Of a DNA stretch of 64,000 nt, positions 21,665 through 32,320 are shown piece by piece (within the stretch, counting starts at the first letter, position 1; the number at the start of each line of letters is the position of its first letter). A model generated the notes under the pieces. The model was given only the letters and a program-made list of their open reading frames with translations, was not told where the DNA came from and did not search any database. The position numbers were made by a program, and so were the translations under genes. The stretch is from Hysterangium stoloniferum (Eukaryota; Basidiomycota; Agaricomycetes; Hysterangiales; Hysterangiaceae): NCBI GenBank assembly GCA_015178975.1, contig WHVD01000036.1:558001-622000 (forward strand). The letters are read 5' to 3'.

Positions 21665-22909
21665 ATGCCAACGCCGACATCGTCGCCCACCCCCCACGAG
21701 GACAATTCCAACGTAGGTCGACCGATACCACGTCCATTCTCCGACCCGACCACGTCCGTGAGGGAGACCGGATTAAGCCGGGGGTGTGTGTCATCGGGGA
21801 AGCAGCAGGTGGCTCGAGCTTCTGTCCAAGTAAACCATATACCTATGACACCCAAGATTTTTGAACCTTCTTGGTCGCTGTCGTCGGTAGTTTCAGGTAG
21901 TTCGGGTAGTCCAGTCATAACGACTTCAGCTTTAACTTCTGCGACGTCCACTCCCCGCCAATCCTTCCCTATTGACATTGTTGTCAATCCTACTCCTCGC
22001 CCTACATCGCCAGAAACGCCGTCTCGCGACAAGTCAAGCAACAATGATCGGACTCGTGATACTGGCGAATTTGTTCGTGATGCCGCTCTGGAGGCTCAGC
22101 GACAGAAGGAATTGTTTCAGAAGCTCCCTGAACATTCGTATTCAAACGTACGCCAGCTTCCCCGTACAAGAAGCGGTTTATCGCAATTGTTCCGGCCCAA
22201 TCCTAGGTTATTCCCCCAAGGGCATCGGCCGCCTTTGGCAATGACCGCTGTGACGAAGCGGACGTCCATCGTAGAGCCTGTGGAGGCTGCAGTCAACGTG
22301 TCAAGCGTAAAATCAACGGCAACTATGCCCGTCACAATACACCTATCGTTTCCGGAGCCGGAACCCATTCGATCGCCACGGACGGTATTACGAAACATCA
22401 TTTCTAAGGAGTTGGATGAGGAACTTCAACGGAATTTAGTCCGGGAACGATCTCAGAATCAGGTGCAGGGGCGACCTCCGCGAGCACCTGGATCAATCTT
22501 GCCCGGCCCGTGGCGTGGATTAAATCCATTAAGGTCCGATAAGAATGCAGACTCTCAAGTGGCCAGCACTACTGACCGGTCATTTTCAACGGAACGTACG
22601 AAGAGCTGGGCTGGGGATTACCATGCTTCTGGATGTACGTTGATAATGATTTGCTTAAGATGTATCGCATACTGACCGGATACACAGGGTAAAGGATTGG
22701 TTTTGTTAGCCACGCTAGTTATAAAGTGTGCGATTTTTCCAATGAATCTACGCCGCCATGTCCTCTCATCTTGCACCATCATGTCCTTATGTGACAAAGC
22801 CGTTCCCGTGTCGCATCCAATCATATACGCATCCGCCAAGTGTACTATTAGCGCCACGTCTTGTTTCTTACGGTCATGCTTTCTAACGGTTGCACATCGT
22901 TCATATTGA
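21665..22909 (+). CDS. Ser/Pro-rich protein of unknown function (two exons)
   Basis: Long open frame 21665-22675 (336 codons). A standard intron is visible at about 22634-22686 (GTACGT, branch CTGAC, ACACAG). Splicing would extend the protein by about 75 residues to the stop at 22909. The N-terminal 110 residues are rich in Ser, Thr and Pro; the middle is charged (EFVRDAALEAQRQKELFQKL). No known domain. The ATG at 21665 follows a TATA-like AGTATATATC by about 150 bp. From position 22315 on, the sequence is duplicated in inverted orientation at 49682-55962. The copy there lacks the N-terminal half, so this locus is probably the parent. A competing minus-strand frame (22618-23016) is also open in both copies, so coding direction of the second exon is uncertain. 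Confidence 0.45.
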
Positions 22910-24757
22910 TGGCTTGTGACAAGCACCATCCCATGCCTGTTTCTCACTGCATTTTGAGAGTCTGCTCGTGTTGTGGTCCTCGTTATTTTTCCATTAAACG
23001 TGCTCGCTGACCACATGAGACGCTGGAATAGATTCTGATTTTATGAGTGTGACGGCGGAACCTGTTGGGGTGGGTATTGGATATTTTGTTTCACACGAGA
23101 CAACCTCTTCGTCTGTTGCATTAATTTTTCCATAATATTTTCCGTCTAATAAGGGTGCGCTTTAAATTAATTTTTGATTAGTTGATGAGAAAATCGAGAA
23201 ATTGTGACAATATATATATCGGGTCACCATTTCCTGGACCCGTTGCTCTTAAGTTCTTCCTCAGCGATAACACATCATCGAAAAACGCCACATTTAATCC
23301 CTGAAGGACCTCAAACTTAGCCGCTAGCAGCATTGGCCATGAGGCTTAAAACGTTGGGCTAGGACTGCTGACCATGAGAGGTAAATTGTTTGGGGAACGC
23401 TGAGCTCGTCTTTCACAATTCTTTCTTGTACTTGGAGTGGTGTGAACAACCAGACTATTAGCACCACCGGACCTTTGATAAGAATGTAAGTTTATGTCAC
23501 ACAATTTTTAATTTGATACATTGTCGTTAGCACATCTTGCCCCCCAAAAAGTCTGATTGTATCCAACCCGGTGGGAGAAATACCACCCTACAAATATCCA
23601 TATGTTCACCTTATTTCCTCAGTGCCATTGACAATGGTCCAATATAATTGGAGTTGTTGCGATAGTACATGAATTTTCATGGCCTCTAAGGAGAATAAAC
23701 CTACGACGTGTCTGACGGTAGCAACAAATTCTGGCCAACCAAAAAGCAGAGCACCAATGTTATATTTTCCAGATTATCAATATTTCTGTGGGTTATTTAT
23801 TATAAAACACACATTTATACGTTTTATGATTATTCTTGCACGATTTCCTGAACATCCTAGATAATTTGGGGTAAACATTGCGGCAACACAAAGGTTCGGC
23901 TAGGACAAACGGGAACGCCCTGCTTCGGAGTTTGCCTTGATTGCATTTTATTCCCCGCGCACTCTCTCTTCGGCTACCATCATCCTGGATGCCAGCACCG
24001 GGGTTCTTCAACACATTTACTATTAGGGTACCAAGTTGGCAACTTTGGACATCGAATTATTATTATCAATTGGCTTAAACAGGGAAGAGCTCATATTCAC
24101 ATGGATTGTGTGGCTTTTCCTATATCATATTAGTGTATATAGTGCATTCCGAAAATGAATCATGGTGTAGGCTGTTTCAAGATATCCTCATTGGCTATGA
24201 TGACTTGACAGATTTTGAATAATTCTTTTTTTTTTCATCTTTCAAATTGCTGAGTCTTATTGTAGACAATAATTGTTAACTCTTGGGTTTTGAACTTTGC
24301 CAATGAAAAGAAACAAGTTAATCAGAAGGCCAATGATAGAGATCATACTAGTTGGGAAGTCTGACTCTATAATTGTAGTGGAGCTTGGCTTCAATTTATG
24401 AGTTACACTCTCACATGAACTGTCAGAGTGCTCCAGTATTTGAAATAGAGCAGATAGTATGATATATGTAAGTAAAAATCAACACTTAGCTCAGTGAACT
24501 AGAGGGCTGAATCACTAGGGTAAGGGGTCACGCTATAAGAGCTACCTCTGACAGGATCTGTAGTACTCACACAAAGCTAGCAGAGGGATATCCAAAGGTC
24601 TATTAGGTGGCTAATATATACAGGATAAAACACTACTCACCTAGCAGAGGGATATCAAAAGAGAAAAGGATAAGGGAGGCTTTGAGACCATTGCTTCTTT
24701 TGTATCCATTCCTCCTTTTTGTAACCATAGTTCCTTTCTGGACCATTCTTTACATAG
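22315..24757 (+). repeat. Left arm of a large inverted duplication
   Basis: About 2.44 kb that recurs in inverted orientation at 49682-55962. Outer limits: AACGGCAACTATGCCCG at 22315 (matching 55946-55962) and GACCATTCTTTACATAG ending at 24757 (matching 49681 on). Here it is continuous. In the other arm it is split at the point equivalent to 24130 by 2.4 kb of other sequence, and at the point equivalent to 24197-24201 by a solo LTR. No flanking target duplication or terminal inverted repeat was found. Confidence 0.8.
24190..24660 (-). repeat. LTR-like segment with variant core box
   Basis: Positions about 24386-24415 read GGAGCTTGGCTTCAATTTATGAG, a variant of the reverse-complement core box of families A, B and D. 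Nearby are two direct repeats of CTAGCAGAGGGATATC (24580s and 24640s). It is probably an old LTR carried inside the duplicated unit; its ends are unresolved. Confidence 0.35.
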
Positions 24758-24834
24758 CTTCCATTCTGATTTCTTCATCACTCTCAATATTCTTTCAAAT
24801 GCAGAATATGGCATTGGAGGATGGATGAGGGAAG

Positions 24835-25693
24835 CTATTTTAAAAATGTAGGATATGAAATAAATAAAATTCCAGTCAAAAGACTTACACCCCACCATTC
24901 CACCATTCCTATCAATTCTGGAACAACCTCTTCACTTTGAAATGAGCACTGGTAAGCAGGCATCCCAGGTATGCTCAAGGAAGCTTCTTCATTATTATCA
25001 CTACTTTCAAGTTCAAGTAAAACTTCTGATAGCTTTGTGGTTTTAGCATTGTTAGACTGAATAGCATGCATGGCCACCATTTTCATGTAACTATAAGTAC
25101 CATTCCTGAAACTACAAGAATGAATTGGTAATTGAAAGTAGAAAAACACATGTTCTTACTATTTTTTCAACATGCTCAAGTGCTCAATTTTTAATTCAGT
25201 GTCCCAGTACTTCTTGAAAAATAATGCTTTTTGTGCAAGCACTGTGAATATCAATCAAGCACTATGAAGTTAGAAAGATCAGTGTAATATATATGACATA
25301 TCTATGGCAATGAGATAAGTATCATATTTCTCAGTTTTATTGTAGTATTCAGCAATTTTTGCTATTCCAGCTTCTAAGGTACATCAGGCTATACTTAGAA
25401 TGGTGCCTTGCCCATGGAGCATAAAATCCCTCAAGTGCCAGAATTGCCAAGTAAAGTGTAGGATAGGTTTCAGATGAGAAGGCTTGTTGCACAGCATCTG
25501 TATACTGATAAAACAAAATCAATGGGTAATTGGGGTGATGTGATATTGAATTGAATAAAATCCTTACTCTTATTAATTCCTGAAATTCCTGCAACTCACC
25601 CCATTCTGCCTTATCCAATGCAAGTGAATGACATTTTGCCTGCCTGGTGGTGTAATTCTTTTCAGCTGTTATATCAAATATAAAGCAATCCAC
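24835..25693 (-). pseudogene. hAT-family transposase remnant
   Basis: The minus-strand exon-like frame 25349-25693 carries QAFSSETYPTLYLAILALE, wording typical of fungal hAT transposases (SxTPTLxxALPALE region), and then W-RH-KY. After an untranslatable gap come AEYYNKTEKYD and FFKKYWDTEL, followed by 24835-25149 with EEASL...ELIGMVEWWG, resembling the start of the hAT C-terminal dimerisation domain (W-WG). The N-terminal BED finger and the end of the dimerisation domain are absent, and stops intervene. Family assignment is by motif recognition only. Confidence 0.5.
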
Positions 25694-25869
25694 ATGCTGT
25701 ATGCATCATATTAAAACTGGATAATAGAGTATTATATCATGTTTTTACTGCTTGGTCAGTCCATTCAGTACTCCTCCTTGCATTCATGTCCATCTGAAAT
25801 AAATCTTCATCACATGAACGATCTTTTCTAATGGATCATAGTGGTATCTATCAGAGTGTGAGGTAATAA

Positions 25870-28800
25870 ACATTCAAGAGTTTACCCACCTCAAAGCATC
25901 CACTCTTTTGCATTCTGATTCATTTTTTGTTGAACTTATGTCTAATATGATTCCAAAATTCATTTTTTCAGCTCTTATAGATTCCGGCTCAACTCATCAT
26001 TTTTTAGATACAAGATTCATGCAAAAGAATTTGTTGTCAACTTATCCAATAAATCCTGTCAGCCTCTGCCTTTTCGATGGCACAAGTAATTCGGTTGTCA
26101 TCCAAGCTTGTGATTTATCCATCTGTTTCCCATGTGGAACATCTCAGTTGGTCACTTTCTATGTGACCCAGTTAGACTCAAGTTGCTCAGTGGTCCTAGG
26201 ACACAACTGGCTTACCCGCTACAATCCATTGATTGACTGGATAGCTAACAGTATAACATTCCGGACCCCCATGGCAGCCGAGGAAACTGCACCCATCACG
26301 GCCTCCACGGCACCCATGGCCTTCCTGGCACCCGCAGTCTCGACGACTCCTGTGAGCCCTACGGCACCCATGGCTTCCCTGGAACCCATGGCACCTCTGT
26401 CTATTTCTTTGATTAATGCTGCAGCTTTTATTAGGACTACAAAAATGGACAGGTCCCAGGCATTCACTATCAACTTAAAAATTGATGAAGCAACTGGACA
26501 TTTTTCAACCCCAGTATCTGCATCTGAGCAAGCTGCTGATCTAGAAGGTGTCCAGGAGAAATACCATGACTTTGTGGATGTTTTCAGCAAGCAAAAAGCT
26601 GACCGGCTTCCACCCCACAGAGAATATGACTTAAAAATCAATCTCGAAGATGGTGCCCAGCCACCCCTAGGACATATTTACCCGCTCTCGTCCACGGAAC
26701 ATTCCGCAATCCCGTGGAACACGACAAACAAGTCCATGAAGTTCTCCAGAGACTCAGACAACATGGTTTATTCACAAATGGAAAAAAATGTACTTTTGAC
26801 ATGGACTCTGTGGAATACCTGGGCTTCATAATGGGACCCGGCAGACTCCACATGGATGAAACTACAGTGCAAGTCATCAAAGATTGGCCTGAACCCTGAA
26901 AAGTTAAAGATATACAATCCTTCCTCGGCTTTGCCAATTTTTACCGACGGTTTATCCATGGATATTCTGACGTCACGGTTCCCCTTACCCATCTTACACG
27001 TAAGGATACTCTGTGGAATTTTAACGATAAGTGTCAAAAAGCTTTCAATCTTTTAAAAAATTCTTTTTCTTCAGCTCCTATTCTGTCGCATTGGAAACTG
27101 GACCTCCTGCTCATTGTTGAAACGGATGCTCAGACTATGCACTTGGAGCCATTCTGTCTATCCAGGACTCAATGGAGAAGTCCACCCCGTGGCTTTTCTG
27201 TCCCAGACTTTCACCAGAGCAGAGCTCAATTACAATGTTCATGATAAGGAACTCCTGGCAATCTTTTCAGCTTTCAAAACGTGGCAACACTATTTGGAAG
27301 GCTCAGGAACTCCGATTGACATTGTAACAGATCACAAAAACCTGGAATACTTTTCTACTACAAAACCTTTGACCCATCAGCAGGCCCGCTGGTCTGAATA
27401 CCTATCCACCTTCAATATGACTATCCATTTTCGATCCGGCTGTCTCGGTGGCAAACCTGATGCTTTAACTAGACAATGGGATGTTTATCCTAAAGAGGGG
27501 AGCAACAACTATGCCATGGTAAACCTGCACAACCTGAAACCCATTGTCACAAATCAGCAACTTACTGCATCAGTCCACGCAACTTTCCTCATCAATCCCA
27601 TTGTCCATGGAATTATCATTATGGATATTGAGGAGTTACAACAAGATATTCTATCAGCAATTCTGCTAGACCTGATTACCAAAGCACACCTCAACAATCC
27701 TGTGGACCCCGATCAACCCCAGTGGTCTCTTGATCAGCATGGTTTCATTAGACTTGACGATCAGATCTATGTACCGGACTCTGATGGCCTCCACCTCAGG
27801 ATCCTTCAGTACAAACATGATCATCCACTCTCAGGACACTTTGGGTACAACAAAACTCTATCATTAATAAGAAGAGAATATACTTGTCCCAGACTCTGTG
27901 GATTCGTTAAGCACTATTGTAAATCTTGCACTACTTGTAAAATCTCAGTGATACAAGCCATATGGCCTTTTGAAACAACTTCTGGTACTGGAACACCTGT
28001 GGAATTCTATCTCTATGGATTTCATTGAACACCTACTGGACTCCAAAGGCTTTCCCACCATTCTAGTCATTGTTGACAGATTCTCAAAACAAGGTATATT
28101 CATCCCTACATATGATACAATTATGTCCATGCAGTTCGCCAAACTTTTTATTATCCACATGTTTTCCAAGCACGGAGTTCTCTCCCATGTAACTTCTGAC
28201 TGAGGATCAGAGTTTGTATCTCACTTCTTTAGATCCCTCGGGACATCCTCGGACATGAAATTACATTTCATGTCCGGACATCACCCAGAAGGCGACAGAC
28301 AAACCGAACATGTCAACCAGACATTGGAACAATATCTCCGCTTATATTGCAATTATCAACAAGACAATTGGAAATCCTTGTTACCACTTGCAGAATTTGC
28401 TTACAACAATGCACCCTCGGCCACTACTGGCATTTCCTCATTCTTTGCAAATAAAGGATATAATCCAAATATTACAGTACATCCAGAACAAAATCTTCCC
28501 TCTGCTCACACTCATGAGTTCACCACGGACATCCACGAGCTCCACGAGGAACTCTGGACTGCAATAAAGTCCACCCAAGAGCAATACCAACACTCAGTGG
28601 ACAAACACCAGATTCCGCCACCCAACTTCAAGATTGGTGATCATGTTTTTGTCAAAGCTCAATTCTTCCGGACTACCCATCCATCAAAAAAAGCTTGCTG
28701 AAAAATATTTAGGTCCTTTTGAAATTATCGCACAAGTAGGTTCAGTTTCTTGGACCCTACAGCTTCCAGATAGCATGCACGTGGTACACCCAGTATTTCA

Positions 28801-28986
28801 TATTTCTATGTTACAACCTTGTACTGCTAACACTATCCCTGATCACATGCAATCTCCACCCCCTCTGGTCATTATTGATGGAGAACCTGAGTTTGAAATC
28901 TTGCAAATTTTAGATTCGAAAATTGACAAGCATCAATGCACTTGTAAACTGCTTTACTTGGTCAAGTGGGCGGGTTATGAGGGCAC
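25870..28986 (+). pseudogene. Family F pol, second copy: protease to chromodomain
   Basis: Plus-strand chromovirus polyprotein without gag. The protease has the active site IDSGSTHHFLD (about 25980) and the partner GHNWL. The RT is internally deleted near 26712: sequence jumps from STEHSAIP to the post-catalytic VE/HDKQ region, so the YLDD palm motif present in the 12.5 kb copy is gone. RNase H (27080-27480) reads [14 protein letters not shown]...VTDHKNLEYF. Integrase has an HHCC finger (H-X3-H, CKSCTTC), MDFIEHL and a stop at 28201-28203 replacing the R of SDRGSEF. A GPY/F-type domain follows, then a chromodomain (EFEILQI...YLVKWAGYEG) that is cut at 28986 by LTR-D. Frameshifts occur near 27150, 28000 and 28680. 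Confidence 0.85.
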
Positions 28987-29496
28987 TGTTACGACCCATT
29001 CCCGGATGTTTCAATATCCGACTTCCAATCTCCAACTACAGAACATCATAGTTACCGTATCATCCGTATTCTTCCCTTGTTCCATATTTGGTAATTTGTC
29101 CATTGACAAGTATTCACTTGTTTGTTTGTTGTATTCCCATTTCAGAATATTATCTCCCTAATATGTCTTATTGTATTTCCATTTTAAGAAAACTTACATT
29201 TCCGTCTTATTATGGTCTTAGTTTGTAGTACAATAACAAGTAGACTTATATTAGTTTCCGCGAATTTGTACTTTACCTTAGATCTGATATCGACTTAGTT
29301 TCTTATTCCTCCTCCTGTCTTTCTGTACGCTCAATATTTGGAACTCTTCGGAACTCTGAATATCCATATCTTCCATCATAAATCTCACTTCTGAAATTAA
29401 GGACTTTGAGTGTTTGCGTAGAGGCGCAGCACATAAGCTGAAGCCGACGTCCTGACCCTATCCACTAGTTCCTGACTTCCCGGTGACTTTCGGATA

Positions 29497-31024
29497 CAGT
29501 GACTCAAAAAACCCTTCACATGTTTTACCCTTCAGACTTATATCCCTGATAACTCAAAGAATAAAAATGCAAAAATATCAAGAATATTTGTGAATATGCA
29601 CTATCATATCTAGATTATGGAGGTATGATGCCATTACATAAGCTCCAAATATGGAAATATTACAAATATTTATATACAAGAGACTCATGCGAAGGGTTTT
29701 TTTGCTGGCAACTTTGATGACTATAATGCTTACAGTCATGTGACCTTGTTGTACTGGAGTATAAATATATGGTCTTTAGCAACCAGCAATGCTCCAATTC
29801 CCAAAATGCACACTTTGTCTCTTGCCAGCCAGAATCATATCCTCTCATTGCTTGATGTTGGCCATTCAGCTAGCCACATTGCAGCTTTTACTGGTCATAG
29901 CATTTTTACAATCTCTAAGCTTCACTCTAAGCATTGTTCTCATCTCTCTAAGTCCATTGGTGGTCATCCCTCAAAGCTTTCCCCTACCAACATTCACTAT
30001 GCACAGTACCTCATCAGCTCTGGGAAGGCTGACACTGCTGTTGATGTGGCGAAAGCTCTTAGGAGTGTCACCAACCAGTTCATCTGCACCCAAACTGTGT
30101 ACAATAGTCTTAATATGGTTGGGAATGCCTCAATAACCCTTCTAATATTTGGTACTTCAGATTTACATCCCTGATAACTCAGAGAAAGAAAATGCAAAAA
30201 TATCAAAGATATTTGTGAATATGCTCTATTATATCTATATTATGGAAATACAGTGCCATTACATAAGCTCCAAATATGGAAAAACTACAAATATTTATAT
30301 ATAGGAGACATATTGGAAGGGATTTTTGGTGAGGTTTGGAGAAGGATTTGTGATATTATGGGCTACATGATGTGGGAAGGACCTGGGTATTCTTTCAGGA
30401 TAGATGAGAGGATGGATGGGGACCTTTATCTTAAGATTATAGAGAAGGACCTTCAAGCCAGCTTCAGCTATTATAGAAAATATGTGGGTGATGTCATCTT
30501 TCAGCAAGATCATGACCTTGAACATACCTGCAAGAAGGCCCAGACTTGGTTTCAAGATAATGATTCCAATGTTCTCCCATGGCCAGCACAGTCTCCAGAC
30601 CTCAACCCCATTGAACACTTGTGGGACTATGAAAAGAGGAGGCTAAGGGATACTGGTGTTGTGGGAGAGGGTGGAGGAGGAGTGGAACAAGATTGATGCA
30701 GAGGTGTGTCAGAATTTGATTGAGAGTATGCCTAGGAGGGTTGTAGCTGTGTTGAAGGCAAAGGATGGCTATACTAAGTACTAAATATAAGTAGTTTTGT
30801 GGGACAGAGTGGTCAGCAAAAAAACCCTTCACATGAGTCCCTTGTATATAAATATTTGTAATATTTCCATATTTGGAGTTTATGTAATGGCATCATAATT
30901 CCATATTCTAGATATGATAGAGCATATTCACAAATAGTTTTGATATTTTTGCATTTTTATTCTTTGAGTTATCAGGGATATAAGTCTGAAGGGTGAAACA
31001 TGTGAAGGGTTTTTTGAGTCACTG
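29497..31024 (+). mobile_element. Tc1/mariner-type DNA transposon
   Basis: 1528 bp with perfect terminal inverted repeats CAGTGACTCAAAAAACCCTT...AAGGGTTTTTTGAGTCACTG (at least 25 bp continuing into CACATG/CATGTG), flanked by TA at 29495-29496 and 31025-31026. The empty site in the LTR-D copy at 60.8 kb has a single TA, which confirms the duplication. A broken transposase gene fills the interior, and a partial copy of the element's own subterminal region sits in the middle (30146-30320). Confidence 0.92.
29805..30783 (+). pseudogene. Tc1/mariner transposase, internally replaced and frameshifted
   Basis: N-terminal part 29805-30130: paired-like helix-turn-helix (SLLDVGHSASHIAAFTGHS, a second HTH around KLSPTNIHYAQYL and QTVYNSL). 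The segment with the first catalytic Asp is missing, replaced at about 30146-30320 by non-coding subterminal sequence. The C-terminal part from 30320 holds GYMMWEGPG, the second Asp in VIFQQDHD, then PWPAQSPDLNPIEHLW with the third acidic residue (E of NPIEHLW), a DD34E-type catalytic core. A frameshift near 30665 precedes the conserved end (SMPRRVVAVLKAKDGYTKY). The protein cannot be active; any movement would need transposase in trans. Confidence 0.85.
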
Positions 31025-31060
31025 TAGTTCTGGAATAAGTTCCCGACACGGCACTTAACA

Positions 31061-31240
31061 GGCACCAATGAAGAAACTTCATGGATTTTGGCCACAGAAC
31101 TCGGTAATGCCATGGAAATCATTATGACTTTCATACAGCTTACTCACTCAAACCTGGACCACTATCGTCTCTCTGACCACACTCCATGGGCCCTGTGTTA
31201 TGTTTGGACTCATTTTCATGATTCACTGTCGCCCTATGTC
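31061..31240 (+). pseudogene. Family F chromodomain tail (continuation after LTR-D)
   Basis: Completes the chromodomain broken at 28986. TSD-adjacent sequence reads TNEETSWILATELGNAMEI, the alpha-helical end of a chromodomain, followed by about 35 further residues (THSNLDHYRLSDHTPWAL) before stops. It shows that LTR-D inserted into an already integrated F element. Confidence 0.8.
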
Positions 31241-31369
31241 TCTCTTTGCTTTTACAGGTTCTGACATGTCTTTCAAGTCCTTAAGCAGATTTCCTGTGGA
31301 CTTTGATCTTATGTTTTTTCACGCTTACTTTTACTTTCAAAAAAATTATTAAAACTTTTATTCTATTCT

Positions 31370-32320
31370 TCAATCTACATTTATGGGGCTATGTTTTTGC
31401 CCAACCTCAGCCATCTTCTGAGGAAGCTCCGCTACCTCTGCGGGCACCCCGTCCTCATGTGACCCGGCGTCCTCAGAACTCCCAGCTTGTGGCTCCTCAT
31501 ATATGTATCTGCCGAACTCTGTGAGGAATTTCCAAAACTCCAAGCAGAGCCCATGGAGCTCATTCACCACCACAATTTGGACCTTGTTGCTTTTTCGGAG
31601 CAACTCGTTCTGGGCCTTGATGCCCTCAGTGATCTGCCCCAAAACATCATCATCCAACCCAGACATCCCATCTGTCCTGCTAATGTCCCATGCCCTGGAC
31701 CCTGTGGGTTGCTCGTGGATGAGTGAGCACCTCGCCTTGAGGTGTGCACACTGGTAGCACCCCAGTCCCCGCCCAGACTTCCAATTACACTCTGTGTTCT
31801 GGTTATTGCAACTGGAACACTGTGGGTCGTTCCACATCAGTAGATGGACTGGTGCCACCTTCCTTGCTTTGTGTTGATCATGGTCAGTTTCCCCAGATAT
31901 CCCATGGACCCGAGACTTACCTTCTTGGGACTCTCTGGCTCCCCCTCAGACTCAGACTCCACCTCTGTCACTTTGTGCTGAAAATACAAGTCAGTCAAGT
32001 TCTACAAGTTGAATTTTTGAGACTTACCTTTCCCATGGCAACCACGGCCCTGTCCACAGCCACCCAGGCTTTTTCCATGGCCACTTGCACAGCCTCCTCC
32101 TCATCTCTCTTCCTCTGCCTCTCTGCCTCTTCCTCTGCAGCCAAGGCCACCTGGTATTCCCTGTCTAGGGCTTCCTCCACATCCCTCGCTCCTTTTCTGC
32201 CTCATCACATTGACGGCACTGTTCCTCTCGCTGCACCAGTAATTGGGCCGTGCTGAGCAGCACCTGATATGGAGTGCCCATGGAGGGCCCAGCGGTCAGC
32301 ATGGTCTTCTTGGCGTTCAT
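31370..32320 (-). CDS. Spliced ORF with Zn2Cys6-spaced cluster, antisense downstream of family F pol
   Basis: Three exons on the minus strand: 32320-32028, 31977-31921 and 31858-31370. The two introns are 50 and 62 nt, both starting GTAAGT. Exon 1 has a coiled-coil-like Glu/Arg-rich stretch (LDREYQVALAAEEEAERQRK) and one probable 1-nt frameshift near 32190. Exon 2 is acidic (TEVESESEGEPES). Exon 3 carries six cysteines spaced C-X2-C-X6-C-X9-C-X2-C-X6-C, within the rule for fungal Zn2Cys6 DNA-binding clusters. A helical region follows (VLGQITEGIKAQNELLRKSN, LEFWKFLTEF), then an acidic tail. A second copy lies next to F integrase at 16.6 kb. Function unknown; nucleic-acid binding is an inference from spacing. 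The frameshift may make this copy inactive. Confidence 0.6.

Larger units (their letters stand above)
28987..31060 (+). repeat. Solo LTR family D with GGCAC duplication, carrying a mariner element
   Basis: LTR ends TGTTACGACC (28987) and GGCACTTAACA (31060), flanked by GGCAC at 28982-28986 and 31061-31065. Without the inserted 29497-31024 element plus one TA, it is about 544 bp. The core box lies at about 29433-29452. A reverse copy at 60762-61149 lacks the mariner insertion and shows the empty TA site. Confidence 0.9.

Noticed and set aside
22618-23016. Minus-strand frame of 132 codons, also open in the 55.3 kb copy (204 codons there)
   Set aside because: It overlaps the second exon and intron of the plus-strand gene, which has a clear GTACGT/CTGAC/ACAG intron. 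Being open in both copies is weak evidence because the copies are recent. Kept only as a caveat in the gene entry.
31744-32256. Plus-strand frame of 170 codons
   Set aside because: Antisense shadow of the three-exon zinc-cluster ORF, whose introns and cysteine spacing fix the minus strand as coding.
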